From the NCBI GenBank assembly GCA_902795985.1, contig CADBNG010000313.1, forward strand, positions 1-22,219: a stretch of 22,219 nt of DNA, read 5' to 3'. The stretch comes from an uncultured Lachnospiraceae bacterium. GTDB taxonomy: Bacteria > Bacillota_A > Clostridia > Lachnospirales > Lachnospiraceae. Below the pieces are notes generated by a model, which searched no databases, was not told the DNA's origin, and worked only from the letters and a program-made list of their open reading frames with translations. Positions within the stretch are counted from its first letter, which is position 1. Every line of letters starts with the position of its first letter. A program made the position numbers and the translations under genes. Of the stretch, positions 1 through 7,043 are shown in pieces.

Positions 1-20
1 GAACCGTCCCCGTGCCGCCA
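1..20. repeat. Partial GAACCGTCCCC-type palindromic repeat, cut by the window edge
   Basis: The window opens with GAACCGTCCCC followed by GTGCCGCCA. The same 11-mer followed by TGTCGCCA occurs at 17038-17056, where it forms the loop and right arm of a complete hairpin. This is therefore probably the right part of a dispersed palindrome whose left arm lies outside the window. It abuts the 3' end of the activase gene, as such elements often sit at gene ends. Confidence 0.5.
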
Positions 21-28
21 TTTTCTTC

Positions 29-1036
29 TCAGCCTCTTCGTTTCGAAGCGGCCTCCGGTAGCTTCCGGCTGGATCCTGCCACTGCAGGAACATTGTACTT
101 TTCGGTGAGCATACCGCAGATTCTTAAGAGGTTCGGCTCCCAGACTTCTCTTGTCGGGGCCTCGTAATCTCCCATCGGGTAATCCATGTTCAGGGTCGCG
201 TACTTTTCGGTGCCCATTTTACGGTAGGGCAGCAGCTGCCAGGCAAGCACGGCAGGCCCCAGCTTCTCCACGAATTCCCCGATGCCCAGCATGTTTTCAT
301 CATCGTCGTTCCAGCCCGGGACCACCGGTGTGCGGATCACCATCGGAACCCCCGATTCCGCAATATGTTTAATATTGGACAGGATCTGTTCATTCGGGGC
401 CCCTGTCACCTCTTTATGCCTTTCGGAATCAATGTATTTGATATCCGTGATCAGCAGGTCGGTATATTCCATCACCGCGTCCGCATGGTCCTGCGGAACA
501 AAAAGCGCGCTTTCCACACAGGTATGAATCCCGGCTTCCCGGCAGGCTTTCAGAAGAAGGCGGACAAAATCCCACTGGACCAGCACCTCTCCGCCGGATA
601 CGGTAACGCCGCCCCCGGTCCGTTCATAAAAGCTCCGGTCTCCTTCGATGATCTTCATCAGCTCGGGCACCGTTTTCTTTTCACCCCAGATCTTGATGGC
701 CGACGCGGGACAGCTGTCCGCGCATTTCAGGCAGTCTTTGCAGGCGTCCGTCATGACAATCGCCTTCAGAACACCGTCTTCATCAAACTGAATGGGACTT
801 CCCCCGGCAGGACAGCTGTTGACGCAGAAGCCGCATTTATCCTTCTCAATGCATTTCGCCGGATAAACGCCGAGCTGCTGTCCGAAGGCGATTCCCTCCG
901 GATTGCTGCACCAGGGGCAGGAAAGGGTACAGCCCTTGAAAAAGATCTCCGTACGGATGCCGGGACCGTCATGAATCGTATATCCCTGAATATTGGTAAT
1001 CAAGGCGCAGGGTTCGTTCTTTTCGTTATAATACAT
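29..1036 (-). CDS. Glycyl-radical enzyme activating protein (radical SAM activase)
   Basis: This 335-residue radical SAM protein should install the glycyl radical on the enzyme encoded at 2329-4854, using a reduced 4Fe-4S cluster and S-adenosylmethionine. Visible are the CxxxCxxC motif at Cys36, Cys40 and Cys43 (GCTLSCPWC), two inserted ferredoxin-type clusters (Cys62/68/71/75 and Cys99/102/105/109), which are typical of activases for non-PFL glycyl radical enzymes, and the SAM-binding GGE motif (VTVSGGE) near residue 148. The ATG at 1036 is chosen because GGGAGG lies just upstream. The frame stays open for 36 more codons, but those residues look unlike the family and cross the promoter. The gene is transcribed away from the LysR gene, and the shared intergenic space carries a LysR box. 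Identity as an activase is secure; pairing with the nearby glycyl radical enzyme is inferred from proximity. Confidence 0.93.
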   Translation of the reverse strand: MYYNEKNEPCALITNIQGYTIHDGPGIRTEIFFKGCTLSCPWCSNPEGIAFGQQLGVYPAKCIEKDKCGFCVNSCPAGGSPIQFDEDGVLKAIVMTDACKDCLKCADSCPASAIKIWGEKKTVPELMKIIEGDRSFYERTGGGVTVSGGEVLVQWDFVRLLLKACREAGIHTCVESALFVPQDHADAVMEYTDLLITDIKYIDSERHKEVTGAPNEQILSNIKHIAESGVPMVIRTPVVPGWNDDDENMLGIGEFVEKLGPAVLAWQLLPYRKMGTEKYATLNMDYPMGDYEAPTREVWEPNLLRICGMLTEKYNVPAVAGSSRKLPEAASKRRG

Positions 1037-1130
1037 GAGTGCTGCCTCCCATGATCCGGTAGCTCGACCGATGATTGTTTCCTCTCTTCTGATTATGGAC
1101 CCATTCGCCGGATTCCGGAAGAAACAATCG

Positions 1131-1159
1131 ATTTTATACATCACACAAATTTACAGCAA
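1131..1159 (-). promoter_or_regulatory. Promoter of the activase gene
   Basis: On the minus strand, TTGCTG (1159-1154) and TAAAAT (1136-1131) are separated by exactly 17 bases, which places the transcription start near 1124. The ATC-N9-GAT operator at 1188-1202 would then be centred about 70 bases upstream, the usual position of a LysR-family recognition site at an activated promoter. Confidence 0.55.
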
Positions 1160-1178
1160 TTTCATTATTCAGCAGCAC

Positions 1179-1205
1179 TTGACATGCATCACAATCTGTG
1201 ATAAT
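1179..1205 (+). promoter_or_regulatory. Promoter of the LysR-type regulator gene
   Basis: TTGACA (1179-1184) is followed after 15 bases by GATAAT (1200-1205), preceded by TG as in an extended -10 element. The short spacer is suboptimal. The LysR box overlaps the spacer and the -10 box, which suggests negative autoregulation. Confidence 0.5.
1188..1202. promoter_or_regulatory. LysR-type operator, perfect ATC-N9-GAT dyad
   Basis: The site is a perfect inverted repeat, ATCACA-ATC-TGTGAT, fitting the T-N11-A / ATC-N9-GAT consensus of LysR-type regulators. It lies between the divergent activase and lysR genes and overlaps the putative lysR promoter. The right half-site ATCTGTGA recurs at 2188-2195 and CTGTGAT at 2234-2240, both upstream of the glycyl radical enzyme gene. 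This suggests that one regulator controls both enzyme and activase. Confidence 0.65.
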
Positions 1206-1262
1206 GAAAGATTAGAACGTATTTTATACTTAATATAGCAGTTTCTCTTCGAGGAGGCCTCC

Positions 1263-2174
1263 ATGGAAATCCGTCAGCTTAAATATTTTGTTGAAATCTG
1301 CCGCTGCAAGAGTTTCTCCCAGGCTGCCAGCTTATGTTTTATCTCCCCTCAGGGAATGAGCATGTCCATGATGCGGCTGGAGGAAGAACTGGGGTGCAAG
1401 CTGTTCATCCGTTCCCCCATGGGCATCGCCCTGACCCCTCACGCCGAATTTCTTCTGCCGAAAGCAAAAAAAATACTGGCCATCGCCGCGGAATGCGAAA
1501 CCTATTTCAATTCCGACAAGCTGGGCGAAGCCGTCGTGCCGTTTTACGCCTCCCACGGAACCATTGAAGAATACGGCGGCACGATTCTGAAAGAATTTCA
1601 TGAGACTTATCCGGAAATCCGGGTACAGACTACGGAATGCACCGACCTGGATGCCGACGACGCGGTTCTCAGCGACGAGTGCGAAATTGCCCTGACCGTC
1701 GGGCCGCTTCCGGAAGGCCGGTTTTCTTCCGCCCGGATTTTCTCCACCGACTATGTCCTGCTGGTCAACAGCAGCGATCCCTTCGCTTCCCGTCCGTCGC
1801 TCTCCATCGAGGATCTCAAAGGGCTTCCCCTTGTGGTCATGCAGACCGGCGTGAGAACGTTCTCCTGCCTTCAGTCCATCTGCAAAAAGCACGGATTCGA
1901 GCCGGATATTCACACCTTTGCGGACAACATTCTTCTGGTGTATTATCTGGCGACGCAGGAAGGGACCTATGGCATTTCCACCCAGGCCCTTTTTGACCGG
2001 CTGAATCCTCCGGGCCTGACAGCGGTCCGGATCGAGGACCCGGACTTCGGCTGGCACATTTACGCCATCCGTAAAAAGAACGGGGATCTCACCGCGCCGT
2101 CGGAGCTGCTCTGGAAAGCGCTTACCGGTAAAAAAGACGCCCGGAACAACCGGCAGAAAACCGCCGGGAAATAA
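1263..2174 (+). CDS. LysR-type transcriptional regulator
   Basis: This 303-residue protein has the standard LysR architecture. The N-terminal winged helix-turn-helix (about residues 1-65; MEIRQLKYFVEIC, then SFSQAASL...ISPQGMS, then LEEELGCKLFIR) is followed by a periplasmic-binding-like effector domain (about 90-295). The ATG at 1263 is preceded by GAGGAGG. The gene lies between the divergently transcribed activase and the glycyl radical enzyme and probably controls both, responding to the pathway substrate or an intermediate. The effector cannot be predicted. The family assignment is secure; the regulon is inferred from position and from the ATC-N9-GAT site upstream. Confidence 0.93.
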   Translation: MEIRQLKYFVEICRCKSFSQAASLCFISPQGMSMSMMRLEEELGCKLFIRSPMGIALTPHAEFLLPKAKKILAIAAECETYFNSDKLGEAVVPFYASHGTIEEYGGTILKEFHETYPEIRVQTTECTDLDADDAVLSDECEIALTVGPLPEGRFSSARIFSTDYVLLVNSSDPFASRPSLSIEDLKGLPLVVMQTGVRTFSCLQSICKKHGFEPDIHTFADNILLVYYLATQEGTYGISTQALFDRLNPPGLTAVRIEDPDFGWHIYAIRKKNGDLTAPSELLWKALTGKKDARNNRQKTAGK

Positions 2175-2187
2175 GCCTGTTTCAACG

Positions 2188-2300
2188 ATCTGTGAATACC
2201 GAAACCTGCCGCTTGCTACACGCAACCGTTATGCTGTGATATAGTAAAAGTGGGATTGAATCTATATCTCTTATACATACTGAAAATGACGGAATATTAT
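2188..2300 (+). promoter_or_regulatory. Regulatory region of the glycyl radical enzyme gene
   Basis: The 154-base gap before the glycyl radical enzyme gene holds a half-site ATCTGTGA (2188-2195), itself inside an imperfect dyad TTCA-N8-TGAA, and CTGTGAT (2234-2240), both matching the right arm of the lysR operator. Candidate promoter boxes are TATACA (2272-2277) and TATTAT (2295-2300), 17 bases apart. An alternative is the extended -10-like TGTGATATAGT beginning at 2235. No box is strong, in keeping with a promoter that needs an activator. Confidence 0.35.
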
Positions 2301-2328
2301 AAAATAAATTACTTAAAGGAGGTCCGTT

Positions 2329-4854
2329 ATGTCTGAAAAATCAACCGCTCCCCAGGCCATAGAACCCTTTGATAAGGAATGGGGCGTCGGCGTCTCCGGC
2401 CTGACCGAAGACCCCTCTCCGTTTCCCCGGGTCAACTTCCTGCTGAAGTGGACCAAGGACCGTGACTCCACCGCGGACTCCAGCCGCGCGCTGATCGTTA
2501 CCGAAGGCTATAAAAAATACGACATGTACCCCGCTAACATAAAATGGGGCCTGATTCTGCGCGACATTTACACCCAGGTGCCGATTCACATCTGGCCGCA
2601 GGAACTCATCGTCGGCGAACTGGCCGCCGAACCCAACAGCGCCCCGATCTATCCGGAGTTCTCCATGGACTGGGTCTGCAATGAATTCCGCAGCGGCTGC
2701 ATGGCGGAACGTACGAATGACCGTTACATTATCAGCGACGATGTCCGGGACGACATTCTGAGCATTGAGGATTTCTGGAAAAACAAAACACTGGGCGAAG
2801 CCTGGGAAGCCGCCGTTAAGGTTTCCCCCGACGAAGCGGCTGCTTCCCATCTGGGCAAAAGCGTCAACCGCTCCGGCCTGTTTGTTTACGCCGGCGTCGG
2901 CCATGTCTGCGCAAACTATGAACGGCTTTTCCGGGAAGGCTTCGGGGGCATCCGCAAAGAGATCGAAGCGGCCATGGAAACGCTGGACACTTCCAATCCC
3001 GAAGACGTGAAACGACAGGAGTTCTATCTTGCGGAACTCTACACTCTGGAGGGCTGCACGACCTATATCCGCCGCTACGGCGATCTGGCGGAAGAAATGG
3101 CCGCAGAAGAAAAAGATCCGGTCCGAAAAGCCGAACTGGAACGGATCGCTTCCAACTGCCATCAGGTTGCCGAAGGCGTTCCGAGAGACTTCTGGGAAGC
3201 CCTTCAGCTGTATCACCTGGCCTACAATATGATCATTATCGAATCCAACGGCCACTCCGTCACCTACGGCCGTTTCGACCAGCTGTTCACCCGGTTCTAT
3301 GAGAACGACGTTAAGAACGGCACGCTGGACCGCGCCCAGATGCAGGAGCTCATCGAATGCTTCTTCATCAAGATGCATCAGCTCCGGAAGATCCGTGACA
3401 CCTACGCCATCACCTTCTCCAGCGGAACCATCATGGGCGGGACAGCCCTGGATGTCGGCGGCGTGGACGAAAACGGCAACGATATCACCAGTGACGTCAG
3501 CTATATGATTCTCGATGCCCACGCGCACACCCGGATTCCGAATCCCTGGATGGGCGTCCGTCTTCATGAGAATTCTCCCGAAGAATTCAAGACGAAAGTC
3601 TTTAACGTCATCCGGATCGGCACCGGCGAACCGAAGGTCTTCAACGATGCCCCGATCATCAAGGGCCTGATGAACTACGGCAAGCCGCTCGAAGACGCCC
3701 GGAACTACGTCGGCATCGGATGCGTCGAGCCGGCTATTCCCGGCAAGACCTACGGCATGCACGATTCCGGTTCCATGAACATGGCCCTGGTCCTGGGCCT
3801 CGCCATCAACGGCGGACGCTGCCTGGACTGCGGTCCCGCCTGCCCGAGATGGAGCGAATGCGGCGCTCTCGGAAAGCACCTTTCCATCGACACCGGTTCG
3901 ATCGCGACCATGACCAGCTTTGACCAGGTTCTGGAATCCTATGACAAACAGATGAAATATCAGTGCGACCTGATGATCTCCAGTATCAATAAAATGGATT
4001 ATGCCCATCAGCGCCTGAAACCCCTCCCCTACCTGTCCCTCCTGATCGACGGCTGTATCGATAAGGGCAAGGACGCTTCCGCGGGCGGCGCGATCTATAA
4101 CCACAGCGGCCCGCAGGCCGTCGGCGTCGGGACCACCGCAGACTCTCTCGCAGTGATCAAGCAGCTGGTCTTCGACGAAAAGAAGGTCACCGGCGCAGAA
4201 CTGCTTCAGGCCCTTCATGACAACTGGGTCGGCCATGACGCTCTGTACGCGCTGGTCAACAGCGATCATATGCATCAGTACGGCAACAACGATGATTACG
4301 CCGACGAACTGGCGAAATTCGCTATTGAAACCTACTGCGCGCACATCGAGCACCGCCCGACGCCGCACGGAGGCGAATACATGCCGGGTGTCTTCTCGGT
4401 TACCGCCAACGTCCAGCACGGCCTGTGCACCCCTGCCACTCCGGACGGACGTACCGCCGGAGAACCGCTTTCCGACTGCATGGGACCGGTTCATACCCAG
4501 TGCTGCAGCCACGACCATAACGGCCCGACGGCGATCGCGAATTCCGTCACCAAGATCGATCTTTCCCGGATCGCCAACGGCATCATCCTGAACTGGAAAT
4601 TCTCGCCCTCTTCCGTCTCCGGCGATACCGGCCGGGAGAGCCTGATCAACCTGATGGACGTCTATATGGCCAAAGGCGGAATGCAGAGCCAGTTCTCGAT
4701 CGTGGGAAAAGAAACCATGGTCTGCGCACAGAAAAAACCGGAGGATTACAAAGACCTTCTGGTCCGCATCGCCGGATACAGCGCATACTTCGTGGAACTG
4801 TCCACGGAACTGCAGAACGACCTGATCGGACGGACGGAATTATCTTTTGACTGA
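2329..4854 (+). CDS. Glycyl radical enzyme (pyruvate formate-lyase/dehydratase superfamily), substrate unknown
   Basis: This 841-residue protein has the two hallmarks of a catalytic glycyl radical enzyme. The active-site loop is GCVEP (thiyl Cys465, general-base Glu467). The C-terminal radical loop is RIAGYSAYFVEL with Gly816 as radical site, followed by the usual LQNDLIGRTE. The Cys-x-Glu pair is shared by diol dehydratases, choline lyase, hydroxyproline dehydratase and arylacetate decarboxylases, and separates it from pyruvate formate-lyase (Cys-Cys). The start is fixed by AAAGGAGGT eight to nine bases upstream of the ATG. Shortly after the active site lies an unusual cysteine-rich segment, Cys498, 501, 505 and 511 (CLDCGPACPRWSEC), which I do not recall from characterised members. 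With its own activase and regulator it heads the module. The class is certain; the reaction (C-O, C-C, C-N or C-S cleavage) is open. Confidence 0.95.
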   Translation: MSEKSTAPQAIEPFDKEWGVGVSGLTEDPSPFPRVNFLLKWTKDRDSTADSSRALIVTEGYKKYDMYPANIKWGLILRDIYTQVPIHIWPQELIVGELAAEPNSAPIYPEFSMDWVCNEFRSGCMAERTNDRYIISDDVRDDILSIEDFWKNKTLGEAWEAAVKVSPDEAAASHLGKSVNRSGLFVYAGVGHVCANYERLFREGFGGIRKEIEAAMETLDTSNPEDVKRQEFYLAELYTLEGCTTYIRRYGDLAEEMAAEEKDPVRKAELERIASNCHQVAEGVPRDFWEALQLYHLAYNMIIIESNGHSVTYGRFDQLFTRFYENDVKNGTLDRAQMQELIECFFIKMHQLRKIRDTYAITFSSGTIMGGTALDVGGVDENGNDITSDVSYMILDAHAHTRIPNPWMGVRLHENSPEEFKTKVFNVIRIGTGEPKVFNDAPIIKGLMNYGKPLEDARNYVGIGCVEPAIPGKTYGMHDSGSMNMALVLGLAINGGRCLDCGPACPRWSECGALGKHLSIDTGSIATMTSFDQVLESYDKQMKYQCDLMISSINKMDYAHQRLKPLPYLSLLIDGCIDKGKDASAGGAIYNHSGPQAVGVGTTADSLAVIKQLVFDEKKVTGAELLQALHDNWVGHDALYALVNSDHMHQYGNNDDYADELAKFAIETYCAHIEHRPTPHGGEYMPGVFSVTANVQHGLCTPATPDGRTAGEPLSDCMGPVHTQCCSHDHNGPTAIANSVTKIDLSRIANGIILNWKFSPSSVSGDTGRESLINLMDVYMAKGGMQSQFSIVGKETMVCAQKKPEDYKDLLVRIAGYSAYFVELSTELQNDLIGRTELSFD

Positions 4855-4856
4855 TG

Positions 4857-4897
4857 AAAAGCGGGATCAGAAGCAGACGTTTCTGATCCCGCTTTTT
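4857..4897 (+). terminator. Rho-independent terminator after the glycyl radical enzyme gene
   Basis: A perfect 12-bp stem (GCGGGATCAGAA / TTCTGATCCCGC) with an 8-base loop is preceded by AAAA and followed by TTTTT. It begins two bases after the stop codon, so the downstream dehydrogenase genes are probably transcribed separately or by read-through. Confidence 0.9.
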
Positions 4898-4951
4898 CCA
4901 TTGTACGGATCCCGGTCCCCGTGAAATCAAAACAGAAAGGAACTGTTTCAA

Positions 4952-5755
4952 ATGATGAACGAAAACATTATGTCCTTTTCCATGGACTCTTTCCGCATCG
5001 ACGGAAAAGTTGCGATTGTTACCGGCGCCAATCATGACCTGGGCGAAGCCTATGCCGTTGCCCTCGCCAAAGCCGGCGCGGACCTTTTTATCGCCCATCA
5101 TTCCCCCGACGTCGACCGTGTAAAGGAAGAGATCGAATCCCTTGGCAGGAGAGTCGTCTTCCTTCAGGGCGACCTTACCGATGCGGATTACCGCCAGGCC
5201 TGTGTGGACAAATGTCTGGAAGCCTACGGCCGGCTCGATATTCTGGTCAACAACGCAGGCCGCACCCACGCGGACCCCATCCTGGATTTCTCGGATGAAG
5301 ACTGGAGAAAGGTTGTGGATCTTCAGCTGGCTGCCGTACACTTCTTCAGCCGTGCCTGCGCAAAGGTCATGGCGAAGCAGGGATACGGTAAAATCATCAA
5401 CATCGGTTCCGCCCTTTCCTTTGCCGCGGATCCCAACTCCTGCGCGTATACCGCCGCAAAGCATGCCATTCTCGGTGTAACGAAATCCTTCGCAACCGAG
5501 ACCGGCGCCTTCGGCATCCGCTGCAACTGCATCGCCCCGGGCTTCTTCTGCAGCCCCGTTACCGATCAGATGCGGGAAATGAATCCCGGAATCTACGAAA
5601 AGGTCTGCGACCGGATGCCCCTGTCCACCGACGGAAGCTGGGGCAACATCCGGGACCTCATGGGAACAGTGGTTTTCCTGGCCAGCCCGGCTTCCGATTA
5701 TATCAGCGGCGAAGTCATCACCGTCGACGGAGGCTTCAAGGCGGTCCTGGTATAA
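4952..5755 (+). CDS. Short-chain dehydrogenase/reductase 1
   Basis: This 267-residue classical SDR oxidises or reduces a hydroxyl or keto group with NAD(P). Present are the Rossmann entry (VAIVTGANHDLGEAY, residues 20-34), NNAG at 100-103, and catalytic Ser153, Tyr166 and Lys170 (YTAAK). The cofactor motif is unusual: Asp29 replaces the glycine of TGxxxGxG, and Gln125 sits where the conserved tetrad Asn is expected. Overall similarity is to the KduD/gluconate-type SDR branch. AGAAAGGA lies about 10 bases upstream of the ATG at 4952; the ATG at 4955 is an alternative. The gene follows the glycyl radical enzyme terminator and precedes a second SDR, suggesting two redox steps on related intermediates. 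The family is secure; the substrate is unknown. Confidence 0.9.
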   Translation: MMNENIMSFSMDSFRIDGKVAIVTGANHDLGEAYAVALAKAGADLFIAHHSPDVDRVKEEIESLGRRVVFLQGDLTDADYRQACVDKCLEAYGRLDILVNNAGRTHADPILDFSDEDWRKVVDLQLAAVHFFSRACAKVMAKQGYGKIINIGSALSFAADPNSCAYTAAKHAILGVTKSFATETGAFGIRCNCIAPGFFCSPVTDQMREMNPGIYEKVCDRMPLSTDGSWGNIRDLMGTVVFLASPASDYISGEVITVDGGFKAVLV

Positions 5756-5797
5756 ACGTTATTCGAAAACCGGATACCGGACCATCCTTAAAACCGA

Positions 5798-5825
5798 TTG
5801 ATTATTTTCCACAGGATGTTACAAT
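5798..5825 (+). promoter_or_regulatory. Extended -10 promoter of the second SDR gene
   Basis: TTGATT (5798-5803) and TACAAT (5820-5825) are 16 bases apart, with TG one base before the -10 box (TGTTACAAT). Transcription would start near 5832. This rules out the in-frame ATG at 5824 as the start and supports the ATG at 5893. Confidence 0.6.
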
Positions 5826-5892
5826 GGAGAAAAGGGTATCGATGTACCCGCACTGCACGAAAACTGCTCATATGCAAGAAAGGACAAACATC

Positions 5893-6687
5893 ATGATCAA
5901 ACCTATTGAGAATATGAAAAACGCATTCCGTCTGGACGGACAGGTCGCCGTTATCACCGGAGGAAACCGCGGACTCGGATTCGGTATCGCCCAGGCAATG
6001 GCGGAATCCGGAGCTGATATCGCCATTTTATGCCGGGACCGCGCAAAAGCAGCGGAAGCGCTGGAAGCGCTGGCTCCCTTCGGCGGAAAGTACAAAAGCT
6101 TTGACTGCGATGTTACCGATATCAAGAGCTGTCAGGCCGCTGCGGAAGCCGTAATTGCCGAATTCGGCAATGTCGATATCCTTGTCAACAACGCCGGCAC
6201 TTCCTGCTTCTCCGAACTGCTTGATATGGATGAAGAGCTGAGCGACTGGTATAAAGTCCTGAATACGGACCTGAACGGCATGGTGCACATGACCTATGTC
6301 TTCGGCAAGAAAATGCGTGATGCCGGCAAGGGAGGCGCCATCGTCAATATCACCTCCAACGCGGCGTTCATCGTCAACAAGACTCAGCCCATGAGCCCGT
6401 ACAGCAGCTCCAAGGCCGCGGCAAACCACTTTACCCACTGCATGGCCTGTGAGCTCGGAAAATACAATATCCGTGTGAACGCCATCGCTCCCGGATTCAC
6501 CAACACCGAACTCTCCCGCTTCATTCCCGCGGACCAGTTCGAATACATCAATAACCAGATGCCTCTCGGCCGTTTCGGCGAGCCCATTGAGATCGGCGCT
6601 CTGGCCGTATATCTGGCTTCTCCCGCAGCGGCGCAGGTCACCGGTACGGTACAGGTCATCGACGGAGGATATATCCTTTCCTGCTGA
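5893..6687 (+). CDS. Short-chain dehydrogenase/reductase 2
   Basis: This 264-residue classical SDR has an intact cofactor motif (TGGNRGLG, residues 22-29), NNAG at 99-102 and the catalytic triad Ser155, Tyr170 and Lys174 (YSSSK). The C-terminal IDGGY ending is typical of the fabG/gluconate-5-dehydrogenase-like branch. The ATG at 5893 has AAGAAAGGA nine bases upstream. The frame is open back to 5824, but those residues do not resemble the family and overlap the promoter at 5798-5825. It is a clear paralogue-type neighbour of the first SDR but not a close duplicate, so the two probably act on different intermediates. It converges on the redox-protein operon across a bidirectional terminator. 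Substrate unknown. Confidence 0.92.
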   Translation: MIKPIENMKNAFRLDGQVAVITGGNRGLGFGIAQAMAESGADIAILCRDRAKAAEALEALAPFGGKYKSFDCDVTDIKSCQAAAEAVIAEFGNVDILVNNAGTSCFSELLDMDEELSDWYKVLNTDLNGMVHMTYVFGKKMRDAGKGGAIVNITSNAAFIVNKTQPMSPYSSSKAAANHFTHCMACELGKYNIRVNAIAPGFTNTELSRFIPADQFEYINNQMPLGRFGEPIEIGALAVYLASPAAAQVTGTVQVIDGGYILSC

Positions 6688-6704
6688 TCGAAAGCATACG
6701 GCAT

Positions 6705-6737
6705 AAAAAGGCTGCCCCGTTTCGGAGCAGCCTTTTT
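6705..6737. terminator. Bidirectional rho-independent terminator
   Basis: AAAAAGGCTGC and GCAGCCTTTTT form an 11-bp arm pair around a CG-rich loop, giving a stem with an A-run on one side and a T-run on the other. It can stop the SDR gene on the plus strand and the redox-protein operon arriving on the minus strand. Confidence 0.88.
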
Positions 6738-6766
6738 CATTGCATTCAACAGCGGACAAACGCGGT

Positions 6767-6808
6767 CAGGAGAAGTTCTGCCGCAAAGCGCAGAGCACCG
6801 TTCTCCTG
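6767..6808. repeat. Inverted repeat between convergent genes
   Basis: Perfect 8-bp arms CAGGAGAA (6767-6774) and TTCTCCTG (6801-6808) enclose a smaller TCTGC/GCAGA stem. It lies just beyond the stop codon of the 65-residue redox protein. No T-run follows on the minus strand, so it may protect a 3' end rather than terminate. Confidence 0.5.
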
Positions 6809-6816
6809 TCCGTTTT

Positions 6817-7014
6817 CTATTTATCTTCCATCAGAGTCTCCACCTCAGCCATCTTTCCCTGGGCCAGCTCTTTGGAAACAAAGACTTTTTTGCAGACAGG
6901 ACAGGCCGGGACTTCATGGTCAAAGGTCCGACCCATATACTCAAACGCGACCTTTGTGGTGACCAGCTCGGCCCCGCATTTGCCGCACCGCCATTTTTTT
7001 TCGGATCCGTTCAT
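6817..7014 (-). CDS. Small two-CxxC redox/zinc-ribbon protein (DVU_1557-like)
   Basis: The 65-residue product carries CGKC near residue 10 and CPVC near residue 38, a rubredoxin/zinc-ribbon-like pair of knuckles, then an acidic tail ending in KMAEVETLMEDK. The pattern (WxCxxC, V-F-Y-GR-F, PxCPxC, LAQGKMAEVE, LEDK-like end) matches my memory of the DVU_1557 family of redox proteins, found next to molybdenum aldehyde oxidoreductases. GGAAAGGAAG precedes the ATG. It starts 29 bases after the FAD/Fe-S protein gene on the same strand and is surely co-transcribed with it. It may carry electrons or bind a metal; iron versus zinc cannot be told from sequence. Confidence 0.8.
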   Translation of the reverse strand: MNGSEKKWRCGKCGAELVTTKVAFEYMGRTFDHEVPACPVCKKVFVSKELAQGKMAEVETLMEDK

Positions 7015-7043
7015 CTTAAATCTTCCTTTCCCTTCAGCGCGGT

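Noticed and set aside
1037..1144. N-terminal extension of the activase to position 1144
   Set aside because: The extra 36 residues do not resemble the family and would cover the predicted promoter; the ATG at 1036 has a good ribosome site.
2341..4518. A 725-codon open frame on the minus strand opposite the glycyl radical enzyme gene
   Set aside because: Same codon-bias effect; composition is low in recognisable motifs and the plus-strand gene has catalytic motifs and a strong ribosome binding site.
2329..4854. Naming the glycyl radical enzyme as choline lyase, glycerol dehydratase or isethionate lyase
   Set aside because: The GCVEP loop is shared by many classes and neighbouring genes diagnostic for those pathways (microcompartment shell, sulfite reductase, 1,3-propanediol operon) are absent.
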